Below are positions 1-4,175 of a stretch of DNA of 8,700 bases, piece by piece. The DNA is from Sporomusaceae bacterium (GTDB taxonomy: Bacteria > Bacillota > Negativicutes > DSM-13327), in NCBI GenBank assembly GCA_027492445.1, contig JAPUES010000195.1, positions 1 through 8,700 on the forward strand. Reading direction: 5' to 3'. Each line of letters starts with the position of its first letter. Position 1 is the stretch's first letter. A program made the position numbers and the translations under genes. The notes under the pieces were generated by a model. That model was not told where the DNA came from, made no database searches, and saw only the letters and a list, made by a program, of their open reading frames with translations.

Positions 1-76
1 AACATATAATACTCATAATAAAGAAAATGGCTAAGCTATAGAAAATCTGTCTTCGCCCGATCTTTACAATCGCCAC
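1..76 (-). CDS. N-terminus of a membrane-anchored or exported protein, cut by the window edge
   Basis: A leftward frame opens at a GTG (74-76) and stays open to base 1, giving about 25 residues. The translation begins with a basic stretch (K5, R8, R9) followed by a hydrophobic run from about I11 to C25, typical of a signal peptide or signal anchor. An SD sequence AGGAGGGG lies 5 nt upstream of the GTG and a TATAAT box lies about 32 nt upstream, so the gene has all its start signals. An ATG at 93-95 in another frame meets a stop after about 20 codons and was not chosen. The rest of the protein is outside the window, so no function can be given. It follows the terminator of the 3D-domain gene and appears to be a separate unit. 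Confidence 0.5.
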   Translation of the reverse strand, partial: MAIVKIGRRQIFYSLAIFFIMSIIC

Positions 77-107
77 CCTGTCCCCTCCTGCCCATACTCT
101 TTTAGAA

Positions 108-113
108 ATTATA
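108..113 (-). promoter_or_regulatory. -10 box for the left-edge gene
   Basis: On the - strand this is a perfect TATAAT, about 32 nt upstream of the GTG at 76, which would give a short leader of about 25 nt holding the SD. No good -35 is visible: the best hexamer at a suitable distance is TACTAT-like. The call rests on the -10 match and its position just past the preceding terminator. Confidence 0.4.
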
Positions 114-136
114 TGCACTGCAAAGAAGAATAGTAT

Positions 137-166
137 AAAAAAGAAAAAAACCAGCCTAAGCCGGTT
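137..166 (-). terminator. Intrinsic terminator of the 3D-domain gene, overlapping its stop codon
   Basis: On the - strand a 7-bp stem AACCGGC / GCTGGTT (one G-U pair) with a TTAG loop spans 166-149 and is followed by a run of T with one C (148-137). The first bases of the stem belong to the TAA stop codon at 165-167, so the hairpin begins inside the end of the coding region. Confidence 0.8.
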
Positions 167-857
167 AATTTAATACATATATTTTTCTTTCTTGAATTCC
201 ATAGTCAAGAGCGTCATTACGATCATTGAAGGCCAAGTCAATACGATTGCCTTTAATGGCACTACCTTGATCTTCGGCAATGGCTTCCCCATAGCCTTCT
301 ACCCATAGTTTACTTCCCATCGGAATGACATTAGGGTCTACAGCGGCAACACCATGTTTCACTGTCCCCCCCATATAGGTTAGGGTATCCCATTTCCCAT
401 TATCTAAAGGGCCAGGGGCGTAAGCAGTCGCGGTCATATTGATGAGCTGCTTATATTGGGTTGGAGCTGCTGTTAAGGAATTGTTCTCACGAGAAATATT
501 AGGATTTAGCTGTTGATTGGTAAACAGCGCAGCAAGTATCGCAATTTCTTTTTCATAAGGAGCAATTTGATCTGCAATCTTTTTTTCCACTTGTTGACGT
601 AATGCCTCTTCAACGGTTCCACCTACAGCTGTTTGTTGTAATGCAGCTTGTGCAATCATGGCTAACGCCTGTTCTTTATTTCCCTCTTCTAATTGTTTTT
701 TTACTGCCAAGAATTGTTGTATGCGAAGAGCATTGGTATCTTGACCAACAATTTGTGTTAGTTGATTTTCTATAATTCCAGCATGAGCAAAGGGCACTAC
801 TGGAGAAAAAATATTGAATACCACAACTGCTAGTGTACTGGCAATGAGTTTTTTCAT
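165..857 (-). CDS. Secreted 3D-domain protein, probable cell-wall hydrolase
   Basis: This 230-residue protein has a clear Sec signal peptide: K2-K3, a hydrophobic core from about L4 to V21, and an A-H-A site giving likely cleavage after residue 26. Residues 27 to about 130 are rich in Gln, Ala and Glu and look helical, with no family I recognise. Residues about 140-230 form a 3D domain, the double-psi beta-barrel related to MltA lytic transglycosylases and to the Rpf2/YocH/YuiC group. Visible hallmarks are the MTATAYAPG start (Tyr146), the VKHGVAAVDP segment and the three aspartates that name the domain, D174 (AVDP), D196 (AEDQG) and D207 (RIDLAF). The family acts on peptidoglycan, so the inferred role is wall remodelling outside the membrane. 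The ATG start has SD AAAGGGG 7 nt upstream. No LysM or SH3 wall-binding repeat is present. Confidence 0.85.
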   Translation of the reverse strand: MKKLIASTLAVVVFNIFSPVVPFAHAGIIENQLTQIVGQDTNALRIQQFLAVKKQLEEGNKEQALAMIAQAALQQTAVGGTVEEALRQQVEKKIADQIAPYEKEIAILAALFTNQQLNPNISRENNSLTAAPTQYKQLINMTATAYAPGPLDNGKWDTLTYMGGTVKHGVAAVDPNVIPMGSKLWVEGYGEAIAEDQGSAIKGNRIDLAFNDRNDALDYGIQERKIYVLN

Positions 858-906
858 TATTTATCCCCTTTCTTTAAACTAAACCTCTTACTAAGGTATG
901 TCTAGG

Positions 907-923
907 ACAGTATAGCACACTGT
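907..923 (-). promoter_or_regulatory. Extended -10 promoter of the 3D-domain gene, inside an inverted repeat
   Basis: On the - strand TGC-TATACT (917-909) is a good extended -10 element about 52 nt upstream of the ATG. The matching -35 is poor, as is common for extended -10 promoters. The -10 lies within an inverted repeat, ACAGT-7 nt-ACTGT (907-911 and 919-923), which could be a repressor site or chance. Confidence 0.45.
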
Positions 924-951
924 TTACATAAAGTATAAGGGTAATATTAGG

Positions 952-979
952 AAAGGAGCAGTCGAGTGACTGCTCCTTT
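952..979. terminator. Hairpin terminator after the M20 hydrolase
   Basis: A perfect 12-bp stem, AAAGGAGCAGTC paired with GACTGCTCCTTT, closes a GAGT loop. It lies 42 bp past the stop codon of the M20 hydrolase (- strand), upstream of the 3D-domain promoter. The T tail is short in both directions (TTTCCTAATATT on -, TTTGTTG on +), so termination may be incomplete. Confidence 0.7.
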
Positions 980-1021
980 GTTGAAAGTGCTAAGGATTTA
1001 CTTCTTCCAATCCATAAAATA

Positions 1022-2251
1022 TTATTTAGCTAATTGATATAAGGTTTCTGTCAATACATCAATGCCAATCATAATATCATCATATTCCGTATATTCATCA
1101 GGATTATGACTAATACCATCTCTTGATGGAACAAAAATCATACCCGTAGGTGCAAGCTTAGTCATATTCATCGCATCATGACCAGAACCACTATGTAATG
1201 GTTGATAAGTTACCCCAAGATCAATACAACTAGTTTCAATGAGTTTACTAATCTCTAAATCCATTTCTACAGGCTTTTCTGCCGACATCATTTCAATATC
1301 CACCACAGTATCTTGTTGCTCTGTAATACTGCTAATAGCGTCCTTAATTTCTTGTAGGCATTCAATAATACTTTCTTGATTGGTACCGCGCAAATCTACT
1401 AACATTTCTACCAAGCCAGGTACAACATTTATTGATCCTGGATGAACTTTAAGATCGCCGACTGTCGCTACCGTACCGCGCTCGGACTGATCTAATGCAA
1501 TTTCTTGTACAGCAAGAACAATCATAGCGGCACTTACTAGTGCGTCATGCCTGTCTTCCATCGGGGTAGATCCAGAGTGAGCTGCCATTCCGCCCACTGT
1601 TATTTTTAGACGTGTTGGAGCAGCAATTTTTTTTACAATACCAATTTTATTCCCTGACTTTTGTAAAAGGCGTCCTTGTTCAATATGTAATTCCACAAAA
1701 GCTTTTACATCGTCGCATTTCCTTGTCGCATTACCAATGTCCTTTATATCTCGATTCTGTTCCGCTAGTGCTGCTTCAAAACCAATGTCCTTTTGATCTT
1801 TTGCCTTACTCCATGCATAAGTATTAGCCATTCCAGCCATAGCCTTACTGCCCATTGTCGCAAAACCAAAACGACTTGATTCCTCACCAACAAAAACAAT
1901 TACTTCAACAGGATGTGTTAATGGCTTCATTTTTTGCAAGCGTTTAATAGCTGCTAAACCTCCGACTACACCCACAACACCGTCAAATTTACCGCCTTCT
2001 ATTACGGTATCAAGATGAGACCCTGTCAGTACTGCTGGCAAAGAATTATCTTGCCCTTCTAAGCGTCCAATAATATTACCAATTGCATCTTCGCGTACTA
2101 CAAGTCCACTTTGTTCCATTAAGGCAATAATATATTCTTGGGCTTTTCTATCTGTTTTTGTAAATGCCAAGCGAGTGATGCCGCGTTGTCCTTTTCCAAA
2201 ACAGGCAATTTCCTCTATTTCATTTATCACCCATTCTTTATCTGCTTTCAC
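1022..2251 (-). CDS. M20-family amidohydrolase (allantoate amidohydrolase / N-carbamoyl-L-amino-acid hydrolase type)
   Basis: A 409-residue metal-dependent hydrolase of the AllC/HyuC/beta-ureidopropionase branch of M20, which hydrolyses a carbamoyl or ureido amide bond and usually yields ammonia, CO2 and an amino or ureido product. Numbering from the upstream GTG at 2257, metal ligands are H81 and D83 region (GSHLDT), D92 (KFDG), E125/E126, H191 (ELHIEQG) and H384 (GISHNPDE). H227 lies in GGMAAHSGSTPM, the dimerisation-domain motif of this branch, and GSGHDA (H360) is also typical. Length is normal for the family. I chose the GTG at 2251: the SD AGAGGGGG is 8 nt from it but only 2 nt from the GTG at 2257. 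The substrate cannot be fixed from sequence; allantoate, N-carbamoyl amino acids and ureidopropionate are all possible, and no purine- or hydantoin-degradation gene is nearby. The role is probably nitrogen scavenging in the cytoplasm. Confidence 0.87.
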   Translation of the reverse strand: MKADKEWVINEIEEIACFGKGQRGITRLAFTKTDRKAQEYIIALMEQSGLVVREDAIGNIIGRLEGQDNSLPAVLTGSHLDTVIEGGKFDGVVGVVGGLAAIKRLQKMKPLTHPVEVIVFVGEESSRFGFATMGSKAMAGMANTYAWSKAKDQKDIGFEAALAEQNRDIKDIGNATRKCDDVKAFVELHIEQGRLLQKSGNKIGIVKKIAAPTRLKITVGGMAAHSGSTPMEDRHDALVSAAMIVLAVQEIALDQSERGTVATVGDLKVHPGSINVVPGLVEMLVDLRGTNQESIIECLQEIKDAISSITEQQDTVVDIEMMSAEKPVEMDLEISKLIETSCIDLGVTYQPLHSGSGHDAMNMTKLAPTGMIFVPSRDGISHNPDEYTEYDDIMIGIDVLTETLYQLAK

Positions 2252-2259
2252 TAGCACGA

Positions 2260-2267
2260 CCCCCTCT
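2260..2267 (-). promoter_or_regulatory. SD that decides the M20 hydrolase start
   Basis: The - strand reads AGAGGGGG followed by TC, GTG (2257), CTA, GTG (2251). Spacing to the first GTG is 2 nt and to the second 8 nt. The second is the normal distance, so the protein probably begins two codons later than the longest frame. Confidence 0.6.
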
Positions 2268-2281
2268 TATTCCTTTATTAC

Positions 2282-2321
2282 TATACTATTTAGTATAACC
2301 TAAAATGAGCAATTCTTCCAA
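2282..2321 (-). promoter_or_regulatory. Promoter of the M20 hydrolase with a palindrome over the -10
   Basis: On the - strand TTGGAA (2321-2316), an 18-nt spacer and TATACT (2297-2292) form a plausible sigma-A promoter about 40 nt upstream of the start. The -10 is one arm of a near-perfect 16-bp palindrome, TATACTATTTAGTATA on the + strand (2282-2297; only the central pair fails). A dimeric regulator could bind here. Confidence 0.5.
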
Positions 2322-2346
2322 TCCTAAAATAAGTTATATATTAAAG

Positions 2347-2478
2347 TTACGTTAGAAAGGAAATAATAATAGCGACTAAACTAACCACTGCCAAGACTGC
2401 ACCAATGGAAAGTGCAGTCTTATTTAGTTTATTCATATCTTGTTTATGATACGCCCGTTTACCTATCCCTTTAGACAC
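2347..2478 (-). CDS. Small 43-residue single-pass membrane protein
   Basis: A GTG (2476-2478) opens a frame of 43 codons ending in TAA (2347-2349). The SD AAGGGGG lies 7 nt upstream, which is strong support for translation. The first 20 residues are hydrophilic and basic (K3, K7, R8, H11, K12, K17, K20); residues about 22-42 form one continuous hydrophobic segment rich in Ala, Val, Leu and Ile, ending two or three residues before the C-terminus. The expected topology is N-terminus inside with a C-terminal tail anchor. I do not recognise the family. It lies between the M20 hydrolase and the zinc-ribbon gene on the same strand, behind a leader with three hairpins. No terminator was found between its stop and the M20 promoter. 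Confidence 0.6.
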   Translation of the reverse strand: MSKGIGKRAYHKQDMNKLNKTALSIGAVLAVVSLVAIIISFLT

Positions 2479-2497
2479 GATATAACCCCCTTTTTAA

Positions 2498-2530
2498 CAT
2501 AGAAAACTTGGCTTGCGCCAAGCCTTAGTT
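2498..2530. repeat. 33-bp direct repeat, copy 1, with internal hairpin
   Basis: This copy matches copy 2 at 2573-2605 in 32 of 33 positions (the difference is G2515 versus A2590). Its centre is an inverted repeat CTTGGC-TTGC-GCCAAG (2507-2522). Read on the - strand the stem extends with two G-U and two A-U pairs to 10 bp (AAGGCTTGGC with GCCAAGTTTT). It ends 8 bp from the SD of the 43-residue protein. Confidence 0.85.
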
Positions 2531-2540
2531 GCCCTTGCTT

Positions 2541-2571
2541 GGAATCGGAAAGTGTTATACTTTCTGATTCC
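2541..2571. repeat. Hairpin between the two direct repeats
   Basis: An inverted repeat pairs GGAATCGGAAAGT (2541-2553) with ACTTTCTGATTCC (2559-2571) around the loop GTTAT. All 13 positions pair if transcribed rightward (one G-U). Transcribed leftward there is one A-C mismatch. It lies midway between the two 33-bp repeats. Confidence 0.8.
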
Positions 2572-2572
2572 G

Positions 2573-2605
2573 CATAGAAAACTTGGCTTACGCCAAGCCT
2601 TAGTT
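2573..2605. repeat. 33-bp direct repeat, copy 2, with internal hairpin
   Basis: Second copy of the repeat, 75 bp from the first, with inverted repeat CTTGGC-TTAC-GCCAAG (2582-2597). Similarity stops abruptly on both sides, so the unit itself, not a longer segment, was duplicated or inserted. Confidence 0.85.
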
Positions 2606-2636
2606 AGACTTTTAAGTGTATATATGCTAAATTGAC

Positions 2637-2665
2637 AAAAAATAGTATCACTTATATAGTGAACT
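2637..2665 (-). terminator. Intrinsic terminator of the zinc-ribbon gene, overlapping its stop codon
   Basis: On the - strand TCACT / AGTGA with loop ATATA (2662-2648), extended by AGT/ACT across a one-base bulge, is followed by TATTTTTT (2644-2637). The TAA stop at 2652-2654 lies inside the loop and stem. The stem is A/U-rich, so it is weaker than the other terminators in the window. Confidence 0.55.
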
Positions 2666-2804
2666 TAAACTTTTTATGACAAAACTGGCACATTATTTCT
2701 TCCCCATTAACAACTTTGCACATGGGTAATTGAATTCCTTTACTGCAACTTGGACAAATAATGTGAACAATACTTTGAATCTTACATTCTCGTTTCTTGT
2801 GCAT
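2652..2804 (-). CDS. Small 50-residue zinc-ribbon protein
   Basis: An ATG (2802-2804) opens a 50-codon frame ending in TAA. The SD GAGGGAG is 7 nt upstream. Two CxxC knuckles, C17-P-S-C20 and C39-Q-F-C42, are 18 residues apart, the pattern of a four-cysteine treble-clef or zinc-ribbon fold. Further cysteines C7 and C29 lie outside the knuckles. The N-terminus (HKKRE) and C-terminus (HKKFKF) are strongly basic, which would fit nucleic-acid binding, but zinc ribbons of this size also act as protein-interaction modules. I do not know a named family for it. It starts 62 nt past the stop of the ferritin-like gene on the same strand with no clear terminator between, so the two could be co-transcribed. 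Confidence 0.68.
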   Translation of the reverse strand: MHKKRECKIQSIVHIICPSCSKGIQLPMCKVVNGEEIMCQFCHKKFKFTI

Positions 2805-2817
2805 AATCTAGCTCCCT

Positions 2818-2856
2818 CATCCTTTCTTATATAATATGAAGAAAGAAGATAGGATG
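2818..2856 (-). promoter_or_regulatory. Inverted repeat covering the approach to the zinc-ribbon SD
   Basis: Arms 2818-2828 and 2846-2856 are complementary at 10 of 11 positions. In a leftward transcript from the ferritin-like gene the downstream arm would end at the first bases of the SD GAGGGAG (2812-2818). It might act as a weak terminator or tune translation; there is no T run, so it is not called a terminator. Confidence 0.35.
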
Positions 2857-2866
2857 TTCAATCTTG

Positions 2867-3379
2867 TTACTTGCTATTTATTATGCGCCGAGCATCTAAT
2901 AATTGACGAAGTTTAACTACATGGGTTTGCTCCTCTGCTTTGAGCAGCAAAAATATTTTCTTAGCTTCAGCAAACTTTGATTTACTAGCAAGTTCGTCAT
3001 AAAACAAAATCGAGTCCTTTTCGGCTTGCAGGGCCATGAGCAAAATTTCTTCAATGGTAGTAGCTTCGGCAATTTTTACTTGAGAGTTTTCTGCTGTAGG
3101 GAACACATGTCCCTCGGCTAGTACTGTCAAATAACGAGAGGTTTCTTCATCAAATAAATACTCATCAGAGCCAGCATCTTTATGTTGCTTTAGCTCCGTA
3201 AAGATTTTACTAAAAGTTTCAAAATGAATTACTTCTTCACTTTTGAGTAGTAGGAATAACGCCCTATGACTGTCTTCTTTGGCTTGCTCATAAGCCTGTT
3301 GATAAAAATCTCGTCCACTAGCTTCTATTGACATGGCAATTCTAAGGCCTTCCAAATCACTAAATAACTTTACATCCAC
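2867..3379 (-). CDS. Rubrerythrin-type ferritin-like diiron protein without rubredoxin domain
   Basis: This 170-residue protein is a four-helix ferritin-like bundle. Helix 1 carries E19 in the IEASGRDFY motif, helix 2 carries E49 and H52 (EEVIHFE), helix 3 carries E120 in AEKDSILFY, and helix 4 carries E149/E150 and H153 (EEQTH). This duplicated E...ExxH pattern is the diiron site of rubrerythrins. The C-terminal CxxC rubredoxin domain of classical rubrerythrin is missing, so electrons would have to come from a separate partner. Members of the family reduce hydrogen peroxide in anaerobes or handle iron; which applies here is not clear. The start is a GTG (3377-3379) with a near-consensus SD AGGAGGG 6 nt upstream. 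It is divergent from tpx, another peroxide-defence gene, which supports a protective role. Confidence 0.8.
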   Translation of the reverse strand: MDVKLFSDLEGLRIAMSIEASGRDFYQQAYEQAKEDSHRALFLLLKSEEVIHFETFSKIFTELKQHKDAGSDEYLFDEETSRYLTVLAEGHVFPTAENSQVKIAEATTIEEILLMALQAEKDSILFYDELASKSKFAEAKKIFLLLKAEEQTHVVKLRQLLDARRIINSK

Positions 3380-3492
3380 GTATATCCCTCCTAAATAAGA
3401 AACATAATATATAGTAAAGTTATTCGACTATTTTACACAATCTCCTGCAATCCACTACCATTTGCTTCCCTATCAGCATATTGGCTGTTAAT

Positions 3493-3520
3493 TTATAATT
3501 ATTTAATAATAACTATTATT
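3493..3520. promoter_or_regulatory. Possible PerR/Fur-type operator region between the ferritin-like gene and tpx
   Basis: TTATAAT-T-ATTTAAT (3493-3507) matches the known PerR box pattern TTATAATnATTATAA at 11 of 14 fixed positions. It overlaps a 7-2-7 inverted repeat AATAATAACTATTATT (3505-3520). The site lies just upstream of the tpx -35 and in the shared region of two peroxide-related genes. The DNA is very A/T-rich, so chance matches are likely. Confidence 0.3.
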
Positions 3521-3523
3521 TAC

Positions 3524-3573
3524 TTTCAATGTTACATATGTTACCATATAACTATTAAATGATACTAAGGGGG
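3524..3573 (+). promoter_or_regulatory. tpx promoter and SD
   Basis: TTTCAA (3524-3529), a 17-nt spacer and TATAAC (3547-3552) make a plausible sigma-A promoter, followed by the SD AAGGGGG (3567-3573) 8 nt from the ATG. The spacer contains a near-palindrome GTTACATATGTTAC (3531-3544, one mismatched pair). Confidence 0.5.
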
Positions 3574-3581
3574 AAAATCCT

Positions 3582-4094
3582 ATGGAAAAACGTCCGAATG
3601 TTGTAAAATTTGCTGGTAACCCTATGACACTTCTTGGCAAGGAAATAAAAGTGGGTGATACGGCCCTTGATTTTACGGCCCTTACTCCTAGCCTAGAAAC
3701 TCTATCTCTAAGTGATACGAAGGGACAGGTACGTGTTATTAGCGTTGTTCCTTCCGTAGATACATCCGTTTGCGATATGCAAACTCGTTGGTTTAATGAA
3801 GAAGCTGCAAAGATTGAAAACCTTACTGTGCTATCAATTAGTGTGGATTTACCCTTCGCATTAAAAAAATATTGTGCAACAAAGGGTATTGAAAATATCA
3901 AAGTTCTCTCTGATCATAAAGAGCTGGATTTTGGCTTAAAATATGGTTTTGTCATTGAAGAATTGCGCCTACTAGCTCGTGGCATCGTTATCATTGACCA
4001 AAATGATATTGTTCGCCATGTAGAATATGTTCCGAATGTCAGCGATCATCCTGATTATGATAAAGTCCTCTCCGTTATAAAAGAATATATCTAA
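3582..4094 (+). CDS. tpx: Thiol peroxidase, atypical 2-Cys peroxiredoxin
   Basis: A 170-residue Tpx-family peroxiredoxin, the usual length. It reduces hydrogen peroxide and alkyl hydroperoxides in the cytoplasm, with thioredoxin as the normal reductant. The peroxidatic cysteine is C64 in PSVDTSVCDMQT, with T61 giving the TxxC motif; the resolving cysteine is C98 in KKYCATKG, 34 residues later as in the E. coli enzyme (61/95). R133 in ELRLLARG matches the conserved active-site arginine. Other family blocks are the N-terminal GNPMTLLGKE, SDHKELDFGLKYG and the C-terminal EYVPNVSDHPDY. It is the only rightward gene in the window, convergent with the 633-residue glutamine synthetase gene and divergent from the ferritin-like gene. 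The ATG has a good SD (AAGGGGG) 8 nt upstream. Confidence 0.95.
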   Translation: MEKRPNVVKFAGNPMTLLGKEIKVGDTALDFTALTPSLETLSLSDTKGQVRVISVVPSVDTSVCDMQTRWFNEEAAKIENLTVLSISVDLPFALKKYCATKGIENIKVLSDHKELDFGLKYGFVIEELRLLARGIVIIDQNDIVRHVEYVPNVSDHPDYDKVLSVIKEYI

Positions 4095-4128
4095 GTTATT
4101 TATTGTTACTAATCATGCAAAAAAGCAA

Positions 4129-4172
4129 ACAAGAATCCTCTTATACAACGTGAGAGGATTCTTGTCTTTTTA
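4129..4172. terminator. Bidirectional terminator between tpx and the 633-residue glutamine synthetase gene
   Basis: A perfect 13-bp stem, ACAAGAATCCTCT (4129-4141) with AGAGGATTCTTGT (4153-4165), encloses an 11-nt loop. Rightward it is followed by CTTTTTAT; leftward by TTGCTTTTTTG. It serves both convergent genes, the usual arrangement at a tail-to-tail junction. Confidence 0.9.
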
Positions 4173-4175
4173 TTA

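Noticed and set aside
1612..1827. 71-codon rightward reading frame
   Set aside because: It lies wholly inside the M20 hydrolase gene on the other strand, which has a full set of family motifs; the translation has no recognisable features.
2498..2605. Possible minimal CRISPR array
   Set aside because: Only two repeats, each with a long palindrome, and the 42-bp interval is itself a hairpin, which is unlike a spacer; no cas gene in the window.
2498..2605. Insertion sequence ends or a MITE
   Set aside because: No transposase fragment, no terminal inverted repeats with target duplication; kept only as a possible dispersed repeat.
3503..3901. 132-codon leftward reading frame opposite tpx
   Set aside because: It covers the tpx promoter and the first part of tpx in antisense; tpx has both catalytic cysteines and start signals, so this is a shadow frame.
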